From: Corbicula japonica
Taxonomy: Eukaryota > Mollusca > Bivalvia > Venerida > Cyrenidae
Assembly (NCBI GenBank): GCA_038501625.1
Contig: JAZAYU010000009.1
Span: forward strand, 2,108,001 to 2,172,000
Length of the DNA: 64,000 bases
Reading direction: 5' to 3'
Part shown: one piece after another, positions 34,746 to 46,560 of the stretch
Layout: the number at the start of each line of letters is the position of its first letter
How positions within the stretch are numbered: the first letter of the stretch is position 1
Position numbers and translations under genes: made by a program
The notes under the pieces: model-generated
Seen by the model: only the letters and a program-made list of their open reading frames with translations
Database searches by the model: none
What the model was told of the DNA's origin: nothing

Positions 34746-35490
34746 TAACGAATAAAATTGCCTTTTATTTTCTTTATATTATAAATCAAATTTCCATAAA
34801 ATACTGCTTAAGGAATAACTTGTTGCAAAAGTGATTTTAAACTGCACACGTATTTTAGTTAAATCTGGGTATCGGCGATAAAACTTGTAAAAGCTTTTCC
34901 TGAATTTGAAGTACCGATAATCCTGTTTAAAAGTTTTTCAGCAAAATTAAGTTAATTGAAATCCATAACATTATTACAAGCTCTAGAAAAACGAACAAAT
35001 GTGAAATATAAACACGATAGGATGTTGCATATGGGGCATCACCATTTAAAAATTTACATTTTTATATCAAAATCGACTCTTTTATAGTATACTTTAGTAG
35101 TCACGCAACCGTTATCAAAGGAAAGATAAAGATCAAGAAAGTTAGCTAGTTTTTCTGTATTATTTGCTTTGTTAAGCTTAAGTTCATCAGGATATTTTGT
35201 TCACCCAAGATGCCAATGATTTTTGTTTATAAATAAAAGATATTTAGGAAATGATTGTGTCTGTGATAATATGACTCAAAGTAAATGTGTGGCCTGAGAA
35301 CATGTCGAAGGTAAAACCGATAACTTACAACTTCATTAAGTTAACCAGTTCTTGGAGGCATTGGCTTCCTCATCCATTTTCTGCAGGCGGTTTGATTTAG
35401 AATGAGAAAAAGAAGCAATTCCTTAAGGCATAGCTTGCCTGCCAGATTGTTTTCAGCTGATGTTAAAGAACACATCAGATATCAAAGTAT
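34746..35490. other. AT-rich interval, nothing recognised
   Basis: No gene or repeat recognised. Confidence 0.4.
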
Positions 35491-35621
35491 TGCAAGTTCC
35501 GTTTGATAGCGCCTTTACATAGGCGAAAATGTAAATGCATATTACTGTCCACACCGCCTAGCCACGGGTTGAGCGCTTCCTAATATTTAGACATATAATA
35601 TATCCATCGTGCCTAAAATTT
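35491..35621 (-). repeat. Family A, partial reverse copy
   Basis: AATGCATATTACTGTCCACA, CGCCTAGCCACGGGTTGAGC and CTAATATTTAGAC are inverses of family A landmarks. Confidence 0.65.
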
Positions 35622-35627
35622 ATTGAA

Positions 35628-35740
35628 AAAAGTGAATTATGCATATCTGGAATGGCCAAACCCAGATGAAAGAGCCTCAACACAAAGCAGAGAGGAAAAG
35701 ACAAAATCTTTAAAAAGCAGGTCATGAAAACAACGAACAT
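35628..35740 (+). repeat. Family B, 5' fragment
   Basis: GAATTATGCATATCTGGAAT, AGAGCCTCAACACAAAGCAG and AGAGAGGAAAAGA-like words match the family B start; it joins directly to the family A fragment. Confidence 0.6.
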
Positions 35741-37501
35741 ATGATTTTATCTTGATGTTACCGTTAGTCCTATTCCCGTGCGACCTCGATTTTCGTTATC
35801 GTTTTTCATGAAATTAAAACATATCATTAAAAGAATCTTTTTAACTGTTGCCTTTCTGATTGATCTTAAAAACAACAAAAAAACAAGTGAGTAAGGATCT
35901 TGAGGTTCCGAAATCCATTTATTGACCGAAATAAGCCTGGTCACGATTTTAAATTCTCTTGATGCACTGCAATCACATGTTAAAATCTTTGCTAAAGGTT
36001 AAATAGAACATTTTCAAACTATATCCTGAATGTTTCAATGTTGGTATAAGACCTTTTGATATTTATTCTTCTGGTATTACTTCTCAAAACCAACGACAAA
36101 AACAACTGTGATTTCTATATGTCTTCAATAGCGATTCTCACGAGCATCTTATGCAAGTTTAAGGCTAATTAATTTTATACCGAAAACAACAAGGTATTTA
36201 TAAGGTACATTTTGTATGTATACATCTGATACTGATCATACTTACTCATAAATGGGTAAGCGACACTTCAAGAACTGTCAATTTAACTTGATTAAGTAAA
36301 CTTTTAAGGCTGTTAGACAGTTGGTGATGTTTCAAATACTTTATTTAGAAATATTGATGTAAATTCGCAAGGAAGTTACACTATGGATATGGGAATCTAA
36401 ATACCTAAGGAATTGACAACTGACGATATTAAATATTGATATGCTCTAGATTAAGTGTGTAAATACAACGGAGTAGCCTGACTCAGCCCGCGAATAAACT
36501 AAAGTTATAATTTACTATGACAACTAATAAAGGAAGATTTACTGCATAATGGAAAACCCTACGCACCAAGCTAAGACTGTATCACATTATGTTTCTAATT
36601 CTAAAACAAAAAACTTGAATTTAAAGGGAATCCAGTTTGTTTACAGAACCCCTAGGTAAGGAGAATTTCAAGTTAAAGCATAGTTCACATTAAAGTTCAA
36701 AGGAATGTTAAGGTACAGAACATTGTACAATAAGTAACTCTTACAAATACCTATTCGAAATGACGTTTCAAACGCACAGACTATTTTTTTTTAATTCTGA
36801 CAAGTTCCTTCTGCTTCAAAATTACACCACATGAACATAACAATTCTTCCGCTCTATTAACTGTGTGCGTGTCACCTGCCATGCATAAAGCATAAAGCAC
36901 GTGAGTTACCGATATCTTCATTTCTTTATTTACGCAGTATTTTGTTATCGGCTGCGCAATAAATTGAACTGTGGAAAACCGAAACTCATTTTCTGAAAAA
37001 GTCATTCCGTGAAGGTCGTTGAAGCAATATAAAAGTTATTGTCAAAGGCATTCTCAAATATTCAACTTTTGCAACACTTCAAACAGTTAGCTAAGCAAGG
37101 TTCAACATTTATCTTTTTCTGTACTTTTGACGGGAATAAAATCGCAATTAGAAACAATTTATATGAAAAAAAAAATGATGAAACAATTTTCGCCATGAAA
37201 GTTAAACAAATATGATGCAAAACTAAAGGCTAATAATAGTTAACAAAAGTAATGGCGAATTTTATAACTAAATGTATTTATATTAACGGAGTTCTAAGTT
37301 TCGTAAATTTCGTGGGAATATAGATTCATCAATGAAAATAAAAAAAGACATGGAACAACATCATAAGTATATTTTCAAAATATAGAATTTAAGAACACCG
37401 AAAAAGTATTTTATCTAAAGGATATTTTATCACAAAAACACAAATTATGTCAGAGTATTTAAAATTTTCTCCATTTTGCTGCAACAGAAAGACATTTTTT
37501 A
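35741..37501. other. AT-rich interval, nothing recognised
   Basis: Reverse frames of 65 and 74 residues (35747-35944, 36781-37005) have no recognisable domain. Confidence 0.4.
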
Positions 37502-37595
37502 ATGATGATGATGATGATGATGATGATGATTATGATGATGATAATAATAATAACAATAATAATAATTATTGTTATTATTATTATTATTATTATTT
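37502..37595. repeat. Compound (ATG)n-(ATA)n-(TTA)n microsatellite
   Basis: ATGATG repeats run into ATAATA and then ATTATT, so the ATA and ATT halves are mutually complementary and can fold as a hairpin. It lies 66 bp before the start codon of the two-exon gene. Confidence 0.95.
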
Positions 37596-37661
37596 ATAAT
37601 TGGTTGTAAATATTTAAGCGTTCGACACTTAGTCGTAGTTTGTTTCAATTTACAAATATAG

Positions 37662-38881
37662 ATGTCAAGTCAACAAAGTGGAGGAGGACAGTATACTGGG
37701 ACGGGAACCAAGTCAGACCTGGACAATCACGGGAACCAGTGTAACCCGAACAATTCAAACTTCCAGTAAGTACCCATTCTTTGTTTCGTAAACAAGTTTG
37801 AAAATTAAACAATGAAATTATTAGTATTTTAGATATTAGATATTGTTATGTCGTTTATAAATTTAATGAAACGCAATTAACAATAATCAAAAACACACCC
37901 GTCAAAAGGCATATCCAGGGGCGGACGGCACATCAAGGCGCAGTTTTTTCATATTTGACAGCGATGTAAGAAATTATCATTTTCGCTAGTTTCGATTCAC
38001 TCTTGGAAAGAAATTTGGCTGAATTTAAAAGCCAAATGAATTCTGCACTAACATGTTGTTTTCTGGACTGGTAGAAGGGATAATAAACATTTTATTGCGA
38101 TTTAATTACTTAAGTTTGTGTTGAAATCTTAAAATTCTGCATTTTATAGCAAAATGCTCCATAGATCTGGTAGTCTGCCTATCTGTAAGCACTTTTGAAA
38201 AATTTAATCATTCTTCTGGCATCATGTGAAATATTCGCACAGAGTGTCTTTTAATAAGTTCGCTAGGGCTTAGTGAATATAGCTGGAGTTCGAGCTGCCG
38301 GTTGACGGGTGTGAAAAAGGTATAATCCTAATATATATTGGCATAACGGTTTAATAGAGAAAAACAATTTTTTTTCAAAACTGTTATTTTAGAATTGTTT
38401 TAACCTTCTGTTATATAAAAACTTCAAATTAAAAATGGCGCTAGATGTACCGGTATCACTTTTTAATTGGGATGCTGATAACGAATCTTTATGACAATAT
38501 TTGATTGCACATTTCTATACATACATCTGACTATATGTTTTTAAAAGCGTGTGAAATATCGGCGTTTTGTATAAAAAGTGAAATATGCATATCAGGAATT
38601 TCCGCATCCAGCAGACACAGCTATCAAAAAGGAACTTGGATATCTAAATCGTTAATGTGTCTGCTTATCCAAGTATTATTAAACGCATCATGTATATGCC
38701 ATTTTTATGTGTGGGTAGCTTCGAAATGAAAAAACACATGGATATACCCGGTATTTTATTTTCCAGGGGTCACAGTTCGTCGTACTCCGGAACGGGGACA
38801 CAGGCGGACCTGAGTAACCACTCAAACCAGATGAACCCGAATAATTCCAGCTACCAATCGTCCAGGGGCTCCCAGAAATGA
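37662..38881 (+). CDS. Two-exon gene for a 72-residue Gly/Asn/Ser-rich repeat protein
   Basis: Exon 1 (37662-37765) starts ATGTCAAGTC and ends at a donor (CA|GTAAGT). Exon 2 (38767-38881) starts after TATTTTCCAG at 38757-38766 and ends TGA. Splicing in phase 2 rebuilds one CAG codon and gives a 72-residue protein. The exons encode two copies of one unit: 'YTGTGTKSDLDNHGNQCNPN' at residues 11-30 and 'YSGTGTQADLSNHSNQMNPN' at residues 41-60. Each is followed by N-S-x-[FY]-Q. The C-terminus is basic ('SSRGSQK'). There is no signal peptide or membrane segment, and it looks disordered and polar. Exon-unit correspondence, conserved repeats and exact splice sites make this a real gene. I know of no function; similar short 'GTGTxxDL.NH.NQ.NPNN' proteins seem to occur in other invertebrates, but I cannot verify that here. 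Confidence 0.82.
38578..38645 (+). repeat. Family B 5' fragment inside the intron
   Basis: GTGAAATATGCATATCAGGA followed by CCAGCAGACACAGC matches the family B start. It sits in the 1001-bp intron of the gene at 37662-38881. Frames at 38505-38729 run through it and are not genes. Confidence 0.7.
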
Positions 38882-38937
38882 GTTATTACTTCAATAACAA
38901 GAATGTGTGTTTATTGAAATACTTGACATCTTTAACT

Positions 38938-38962
38938 AATAAAAGGATAGATATAAAATAAA
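38938..38962 (+). terminator. Poly(A) signals of the two-exon gene
   Basis: Two AATAAA hexamers (38938-38943 and 38957-38962) lie 57-81 bp after the stop codon. Confidence 0.65.
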
Positions 38963-40195
38963 ACACAGCTTTGTTTTATATGGTCTTATTATTCACCAAA
39001 TTTCTTCCCTGATACGAATATATTGATTAACTGTGCAAACTTGTGATAGCTAGTACCAAAGTCTAGTTAGATATGGCCGTTTATTTACACAATTTTGCAA
39101 TTATATGCAAAACAAAACAGTCGATTATATTTATACTACTCAAAATTTGATAAGGGCTACTTTTGTAATATGTAGGTTTTCTCGATTATATAATGTTACA
39201 TGCTTTTTTCAGTTCAATAATTTACTTTAGATAACTGATTCATAGGTTTTATCAAATAAACACAACATAACATACTGTATCATAAACTGTTAAAAAATTA
39301 AACATGGTAATGACAGAAAACAAAAGTGGACCTTTTTTATATATTGAGTAGTAAATGAACAATGGCATTGTACCCTTCATTTAAATTAAAAAAGACACGA
39401 CATCAATCTCATCTGAGATCGGTCTTCGGCACGGGAACGGTAGTTTGTGAATTCGATACCTTGACTGGGGAAAAGTTCTCTTAAAATCTAAAATAAGAAA
39501 CTGCTCACTTTCATTATTTTTGTTAATACAGTGTTTATAAGTATTAAGAGATAGCGAAAAGAATGACTGAACTTGTAAATGCAATATTGATTTTATTGAT
39601 CGCAATTCAATAGCCGAACAATACAGCGGCTGAAAATCAGGCCATGATATGTTCTAAAAGTAGTTTAAAAGACTGGTATTGGAAAGTCGGAACTCAGTTA
39701 AAACTTTTAACCAGGTCGCAAATTAATTGTCCTGCCAGCAGGGTAAACATGATGCATGCTATAGACTTCATATCTTTGGATCAGACAATATAATTGTCTA
39801 TATTTTGCATAAAAAAGACTTAGTCTGACGTTTCTTCATAAATAGCGAATCCTCAATACCTTGCCTTAAGTAAATTCGAGCTAATAATGTGTACGCGATT
39901 GAAAGACTCAACTAGCCTATAAGAAATGAACACTTTGAGCAATACATGTTTAAAACAGCGCAAAGCTTCGCATCTCCCCTACCCAGTCCTGAGTTATAGG
40001 ATCCACAAGTAATGCTAATAAATCTTATAACTGATTCATGCTGATGAAAATACTGTAATGATGCATTGAACGGTGTTTAAGTCTGTCCACACTATAATAC
40101 AGTATATGACATGGTATTGAACAAGGACAGCCGTTAATAATGATAAAATTAATGATATTCTCAGAGGGAGACTTAAAGGTTTTGTAGAAAGAAAA
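38963..40195. other. AT-rich interval, nothing recognised
   Basis: A 74-residue reverse frame at 39381-39605 has no recognisable domain. Confidence 0.4.
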
Positions 40196-40321
40196 ATTAT
40201 ATTGCCACTACCTGGGAGCGAACCTGCACCGTCACGGCGATAGCTCATAGCCCTGCAATTCCGACGACGCAACCAACTGAGCTAACCGGGACAAACCCGA
40301 AAAAAGGTTTATCGAATAACC
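40196..40321 (-). mobile_element. tRNA-like SINE, reverse strand
   Basis: On the minus strand: leader TTATTCGATAAACCTTTTTT, A box TTAGCTCAGTTGG, B box GGTTCGCTCCC, then CAGGTAGTGGCAATAT. It is close to 19857-20056 over leader and tRNA-like part, then unlike it. It ends at a (GA)n microsatellite. The 78-residue frame here (40036-40272, -) is repeat-derived. Confidence 0.75.

Positions 40322-40322
<1 letters not shown>

Positions 40323-40374
<52 letters not shown>
40323..40374. repeat. (GA)n microsatellite
   Basis: About 50 bp of pure GA dinucleotides next to the leader end of the SINE. Confidence 0.95.
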
Positions 40375-40376
<2 letters not shown>

Positions 40377-41576
40377 AAAAGAGTTTTTCCTTTCAGTTGT
40401 AGAAAGAGAATAGAGATACTTTATTTGTTCTTTTCTTAAAATCTTCTGATTCATGACGATTCCTATGATCCACTTTGATGATATAGAACGCACAGTCGAA
40501 ATTCTGTTCCAGTTCAAGGTTTAGCGCAAAGCCCTATGTTACTTATACTGTATATTAAATGATAAAATAAACATGTATGTGGAAGGTTGGACATTTATAT
40601 AAAGATATAATAGATATATAGAAACATCTAACAAGCAAGTTAAATAATAGGGAGAAAATCAGCAATAAGAAGTAAATTTTTAAGAACATTTAAAATTTTG
40701 TCTGGTTAATGTGATGTCAATTTTATAAAATCGAGTTGATAAAAAAAACTAATCAAAATGATGCGTTTGGCGTTTTCTTTTTCGATATCATTAAATCGGT
40801 ACACACTGGGTTTGTGACTAAAGCAATGAAAGTTATGTAATGAATAACCTCAGTCTATACCTCGTCAATATAACAAATAGTGTAGTTAACTTTTATTACT
40901 TTGGTCTGCCAACTTGATGCACAAAGAAATTTGACCTTGTATGAAGACAAAAACTTGCATTTTCTGAAAAGTAACCCACAAAATTAAAACAACCGTAAAC
41001 AGTTTGTTATTGATTAACCGTTTTTGTTACAATAAATATGTCAAGGCCTTTACATTTGGATTCAACTGTCCGAATTATTAAAGGAAGGATAACAATGTGT
41101 GCACCAAATTAACTGATTTAAAAAAACTTACATACAGATAAGGTCAATTTTCGGAAAAATATTTTTAACAAACGTGTCTATACTTTTCCTCTTTAGTTGT
41201 GAACGTTTGATTTTCCGTTAAATTACATGAAATTACCTACTGGCACCATTTTAAATAATGGTATTAATATTCGACACTCCAATGTATGTTAAATATTGTG
41301 TTTTCCAACGTTTCGATGATCTTATATTCACATCAACGCATCAGTTTCGAAAAATCTCGCATATAATATACATATTGCATTTCGCGGTAAAAAGTACCAT
41401 TTTATTGTCAAAATGTGTAACAAAATCGCGTTTAAGTTATAAGAAATCGATTTATAGTTGTAAGTTCTTTCTAAATTTATTAAAAACTAAAATATCACTA
41501 AAAATGACCGAAGGTACCTTTTCCAGTGACGTGCCCTATTTAACAACAACTATACAAGGAAAGGAGAACCCTACGA
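40375..41576. other. AT-rich interval, nothing recognised
   Basis: A 108-residue frame (41258-41584) has no recognisable domain, no splice context and an AT-driven composition. Confidence 0.35.
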
Positions 41577-41705
41577 CTAGGTAGACAGCTCATTTCTAAG
41601 CGGTATAATGGTGCATTTGTTTTTTGTCTTTTCTCTCCAATCTCTGGCTGTGGGAAGGATACTGTTTAATGAGGCTATTTCTGATATGCATATTTCAGAT
41701 TTTAC
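41577..41705 (-). repeat. Family B, reverse 5' fragment
   Basis: Plus-strand TTTTTTGTCTTTTCTCTCCA and GAGGCTATTTCTGATATGCA are inverses of the family B start (ATATGCATATCAG... CAGCCTC). Confidence 0.55.
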
Positions 41706-43314
41706 ATTGCACGTATGACTACAGTGCAGGTTGAATTTAATTAAGTGTGTTGTTAGTGCAATCACGCAAAGGCTAACTTCTTCCAACCACGAGTCAAGCG
41801 CAGTTTTGTATTATACCATACAAAGTTGATTTCATCCAAAACGAAGCTAGGCATACTCAACCTTTAACGATATTTCGATTCAATGTTTATTAATGTAATA
41901 GCAATATGTGATCCCATTTAATATGTTATCAATTTTGTACAAACATCATTCTCCGGTTGCACATACGTGTTGTTGTTGAAATGGTTTACTTTTCAAGAGA
42001 GGAAACCTTGCCCCAATTTCATATAAAATCCTGTCTGTTTTATTTCAAAACTTAATAAATCGCAATTTAATGACAATGGAATTTTCGTGGAATATCGTCT
42101 GTTGCCGGGAGACATTTGTAAGCAATATTTGTGAATAAAAAGGGTTATGATGAGCCATGAAGAACTGTAATTTGTTCTGAAAATGGTATATAAGATTTTG
42201 CAACGTTAGTTTTTCATACATTGGTTATGCAATATGGTTTGGGGTTTCAAACAATGCCAATGGTAAAATAGACTTTACTGTAGTTTCAAAAATGAAATGC
42301 AGGAAATATAATGATTGCCAAATTCAATGAGTATTTATGGTTGTACAGTATTTACTTGCTATTTTCAGACAGATTTGTGTTCTCATTACCAAGCGCACAC
42401 TAGATCTGTAAAGATTCATGTACAATACTTCTAAAAAACAAAACAGACGTTCTAGGTATATGCTGACATGCACTTTCGTGCAGTATTTGCATAATGAGAC
42501 CTGGATTTTAATACATTCGAAAAAGACTCTTCTCCCTTTCCAGGTCAAATTTCTTCACTGTATCTTTTCAATTATCGACGTAAATACTCGCTGTCAGACC
42601 AATAATAGCGAAGAGATATAGAGTGTCCGGAGGCTGTATTTACGTTTGCATGAAAGGATGAAACATTTACATAGCGCAGACACTGAAAGGGAAAACTTTT
42701 GGAATTGCTGTTTCTGTCTAGTAAAACGATATTGATATCGCGTTAACACAACACATGTTGCGGCCATCTGTTAAAATAGTGTCATGATTTTAAATACTAA
42801 AGCATAAAGTTTTGATCTTTAAACCGAAAACACAAATGAAAAGGGATTCTTGCAGACTTTCACTCTGTCATTTTTTAATAAATCAATATCTTCTAGATTA
42901 TCCTTACACGATAAAGTTTTATTTTTAAAGATATAAAGATATATTGTACCGGAAATTTAGTGTTCTGAAGCAAACGGCATTTCCTTTTAGTTTTAGTATG
43001 TGCTTCGTAAGTCTAAATTCAGAGTGAAAATAATACAGCCAAAGATGTATACATCTCTTCCAAATCTGGCCACAATCAGTGTTGTTTTTTTTCCCCCTAA
43101 AATCCTTTTTTAAACCTATTTTCTTTTTACGGTGTTAGCCCCTCTCAAATTTAATTATTTAATTATCAGTCCAGTTATAATATAACTGTGTCAGATTCTA
43201 ATATCAAAGTTTTCTTTGTTTTTAATCCAAAATAACTGCAGCAAAGATTTATTGTACATCTATTGCACGGTAAGCCACCAACGATACTTGTTAATTGATG
43301 AACATCGTGGCAAT
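41706..43314. other. AT-rich interval, nothing recognised
   Basis: Frames of 67-74 residues at 42324-42621 and 43175-43399 overlap on opposite strands or lack domains; none called. Confidence 0.4.
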
Positions 43315-43385
43315 TTCCTGAAGCACAGCGAGTACTGGCATATTTGTCTGGAACATTTGACGAGTTAAATATTGCATAAGAATGT
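43315..43385 (+). repeat. Dispersed repeat shared with 5440-5520
   Basis: CATATTTGTCTGGAACATTT and GACGAGTTAAATATTGCATA match the copy at 5470-5515. Confidence 0.5.
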
Positions 43386-43751
43386 AAGCTTAATGTCATT
43401 TCCGCTTAATTATTAATTATAGTAAAATGCGCGGAATGAATATTGGAATCCTTGGCTGATTCTGGGGATTGTAAAATGTATGCCACCATTGAGCAAATTG
43501 CTAAAACATAATGTTTGTTTCTTAATTACACCGAAGGTAAATTAAATATTGAAGTAGAACTTTACATATTTACAAATATCAGGAGGCGCTACATTAAAAT
43601 CGTACATGTGTCGTATAAACAACTGGAGGCAGATATATTAACTTATGCTGATATTTGCAGTTATTTTCTTTGTCAAATTATAATTTTTCGGCACTGTGCA
43701 AATAAGTGTATGATATCATTTGTAACATATTAACATATATATTAACAAAAG
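43386..43751. other. AT-rich interval, nothing recognised
   Basis: A 72-residue frame at 43515-43733 is not recognisable. Confidence 0.35.
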
Positions 43752-44235
43752 GTGAAATAGGCATATCAGGAATTGCCACAGTCATAAAAAAGCCACCCAA
43801 CACCGTCCAAAAGAAGAGATAGACAGGATGGTCAATAAAATGATCAGTTTCAAAAAAGACACCACAAAAATTGACAAAAATGAGAACCCGAGGGGTTACC
43901 GGCTTGGAACGTTCAGTGGCAAATTGCCACTGGGGGTTTAAACCAGGTTCAAGGATGCACCAACCTCACACGTGCCCCAACAGGTTCTCATATAAACACA
44001 CAAGTACAAGTTGTTTTGATGAAATAACTCCAACCTACCCATCAGCTCAACAATGCCGCATGCAAAAGCACACAAACAAATAAAACATAAGAAGCTAATA
44101 GCATTGCAAAGCAAAAGGGACAGGTACTAAATGATCCTATCGAGACCAGAGCTCCTGGAGTAAAATCAGCAAGAAAATGATGACGGGGATAAAAGAGTGT
44201 ATAATTAGTACTCATAAGGATGCCCCTCAAATATT
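43752..44235 (+). repeat. Family B, near-complete copy
   Basis: GTGAAATAGGCATATCAGGA, AAATGAGAACCCGAGGGGTT, CCGGCTTGGAACGTTCAGTG, CACCAACCTCACACGTGCCC, CCAACCTACCCATCAGCTCA, CGAGACCAGAGCTCCTGGAG and GATGACGGGGATAAAAGAGT, all in order as at 54098. A 70-residue frame (43871-44083) has a close counterpart at 54113-54451 only because both are copies of this repeat. Confidence 0.85.
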
Positions 44236-44431
44236 ATATTTCAAAAAAGATTCACCAGACCTTATATAAAAATATGTTAGTGATTCAATTAAGTCCTGAC
44301 AAGTCAAATATGTATCATTTTTATGAAATTCAGCTAAAGGTTTTGTGTTATTACATGCTTTAAAATGTTACTTTTTCATACGTTTCTTTTGAACATTCCT
44401 ATTGAAAGAAACGTGTGTGTTATCCCGGAAT

Positions 44432-44515
44432 GTGCTCAACTCAATATTTACACCAGCAAACAATGCAATCCATCCTAAACAATGTTGTGCATACTGCGGG
44501 GAATATTGATGCGGT
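44432..44515 (+). repeat. Family A fragment
   Basis: GCTCAACTCAATATTTACAC and AATCCATCCTAAACAATG match the middle of family A. Confidence 0.5.
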
Positions 44516-44578
44516 TTTAATTTATATTTTACTATGTTCAGCGGCCTATGGTTCCTAGAAAAATAAGGATAAAAAATA

Positions 44579-44680
44579 GAACTTTAAAAGTCACCGAGAA
44601 CAACAAATATGAAAATATGGCAGGCTGAATTTGATTAAGCCAGTTCAGGGCAGTAATGGAAATGCATATTAATATCATTC
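44579..44680 (-). repeat. Family A terminal fragment
   Basis: GAACTTTAAAAGTCACCGAG and AGGGCAGTAATGGAAATGCA match the family A terminus in reverse orientation. Confidence 0.65.
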
Positions 44681-44699
44681 TCAACGACCTTATTTATGT

Positions 44700-45317
44700 A
44701 AATAGTAATATGTTTTATACATTATACATTACAATGGCACAACCACCTTCAAATGACGAAACTGATAAAATATTAGCTGCACATGCCGCCTAGACATATT
44801 TTTGCCAACAAAGGAGTAGATTCATGAAGGCTCAAAAGTGGCTTACATTTTCTAACTTTTTCAAATTGCATTTAAATCACAGAAAGTGTGTTGTTTATAA
44901 TCTGTTAATGTTGTATTCTTGGAAAGAAAGGACGTTAAGGCGAACTCATTAACCAGAATGAAAACCTTTGTATGTCAAATGCGTTCTGAATTATGCATTT
45001 TTCTGTAAAATGTTCAACATATTTTGGTGATTTTCATATTGGGCACATAAAGCAATTTATTTGCATTTTAGCATACTGAATTAATGAATTGACGGCCCGT
45101 TAATCAACTGCTTTAAAATGATCGATATCAAACTATTATATATGTAAAGAATAACCATTTAGATCTATATGACCAAAGGCATTAAATTTGAGGTATGTAA
45201 CAAAACTTAAATTTTTAAATTTCATTCCAATATTAGGTCTTCGTGAACTTCTTCTTTCAGAATCATACTGATTGACAGCATTACACAGCTTCAATTTTAT
45301 TGTGAAATAGATAAAAA
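44700..45317. other. AT-rich interval, nothing recognised
   Basis: No gene recognised. Confidence 0.4.
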
Positions 45318-45375
45318 GGGAACTTTGCAATCCACCGACAAATATAAAAATACTGCAGGCTCGGTTTGATTGAAG
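45318..45375 (-). repeat. Family A terminal fragment
   Basis: GGGAACTTTGCAATCCACCG followed by CTGCAGGCTCGGTTTGATTG; 58 bp only. Confidence 0.6.
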
Positions 45376-46016
45376 TTATTGCGCACAATAGTTTCGAATT
45401 CGGTTTTTGTTTCCCAAACTGCAATTTTCCTGAAGCCTAATAGATTGTGATAGACTTATCTGACTATCTCTAAGGACATGATTCTGATTATTAAAGTTGT
45501 TCGAAGTGGAGATAAGATATTATTGCAAATTGGTGTGAACAAATCAATAGCCAAAGCAGCCATTTTGAGTTTTGAACGTGTTTGCTCGTCGTACCACTTT
45601 AAGTTTTAAGTGTTGTCATGATGGTTCCTTTTAAATTTTACCTGACTGATAGGTCCTAATCCACAATAGACGAAAAATTAGACCGACATATTTATTTATT
45701 TATATTTACTTCGTTTGCCGACTAAAGAGGTATTCGAACTGAACATAATAAATGCAGTTCACGATTCCGTCATATACTGCAGTTCTAACATGGACGTTTC
45801 CTTCCGCTTTCGGTGGCCGAAAGGTACATGATCGGTGGTGAAAGGACCCTAGGTAAACGATAAGTGGAAAAGCGCGTGATCAGTGGCTTAGGGACCCTAG
45901 ATAATTGGTAAGGTAACCATAAGCCTTTTTATGTACAAAATTTAGTTATCACATAAATTTTAATTTGTGAATATTTTATGAATAAGTACGATTGCAGAAC
46001 CTGTGACAAGTATAAT
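45376..46016. other. Interval with no recognised gene
   Basis: Around 45812-45900 the words GATCGGTGG / GATCAGTGG and GGACCCTAG each occur twice, a weak tandem pattern. Confidence 0.35.
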
Positions 46017-46187
46017 ATAGGAATAACCATGCCGTAATTTTGAAGTTTGCGACGGTATACACAGATTTTAATGGTCGCAAATATTTTTAACGGCGAAGGC
46101 GCAGCCTGAGCCGTTAAAATGATTTAAGACCATTAAAATCTGTGTATACCGTCGCAAACTTCAAAATTACGGCATGGTTATTCCTAT
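46017..46187. mobile_element. Inverted-repeat MITE with 60-bp arms
   Basis: The left arm ATAGGAATAACCATGCCGTA...ATGGTC (46017-46076) is mirrored at 46128-46187. Between them a second inverted pair occurs (TTTTAACGGC / GCCGTTAAAA). ATTCTAACGCTC, just beyond the right arm, is also mirrored by GCGTTAGAATGAG at 46531. The element may therefore be part of a larger inverted-repeat transposon reaching to about 46550. Confidence 0.85.
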
Positions 46188-46326
46188 TCTAACGCTCTTC
46201 CATACTACCCTCAATCGGGCCTCATTCCATACGTTAAACGGGTACCATGTTCTATTTATCCGTATAGTAAACAACGGTACGGTATTACCCAAGGGAACCC
46301 CATTATCCATACGTCGGTGAGATTAT

Positions 46327-46470
46327 CGACAGTAAACAAGTTAAATAAATCACAAATAGAGGTCAAAACTTCAACATTTTTTATTTCATCGACGTTTCGG
46401 CCATAATGCCTTCTTCAGGATTGTTTGTCATAACAGGAAATGACGTCAACGTCAAACGACAGTAAACAAG
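46327..46470 (-). mobile_element. 116-bp retroelement-like insert with 14-bp target duplication
   Basis: CGACAGTAAACAAG occurs at 46327-46340 and again at 46457-46470, flanking a 116-bp insert (46341-46456). On the minus strand the insert contains CCTGAAGAAGGC, GGCCGAAACGTCGATG and then an AT-rich end. This 'CTGAAGA...GCCGAAACGTC' block is, from memory, a recurrent motif in Penelope-like and related invertebrate retroelements. It has the outline of a hammerhead core (CUGANGA, stem, GAAA), but I could not close stem III. The perfect 14-bp duplication makes insertion certain; the class is inferred. Confidence 0.75.
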
Positions 46471-46560
46471 GAATTTTACGGTCGCAAATTTTCGCCATCT
46501 GACCAATCAGATTGCTCGAAATTTATTTAGTGCGTTAGAATGAGAGTTATGCCGTAGAGA

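Noticed and set aside
37502..37595. Compound trinucleotide repeat as a CRISPR-like or regulatory array
   Set aside because: Simple microsatellite; this is animal DNA and there are no spacers.
41258..41584. 108-residue forward frame
   Set aside because: No recognisable domain, and composition matches the surrounding noncoding DNA.
43871..44451. A 70-residue frame (43871-44083) closely resembling one at 54113-54451, suggesting a conserved gene pair
   Set aside because: Both lie inside copies of dispersed family B, and the similarity continues beyond the frames at the DNA level, with frame-breaking indels.
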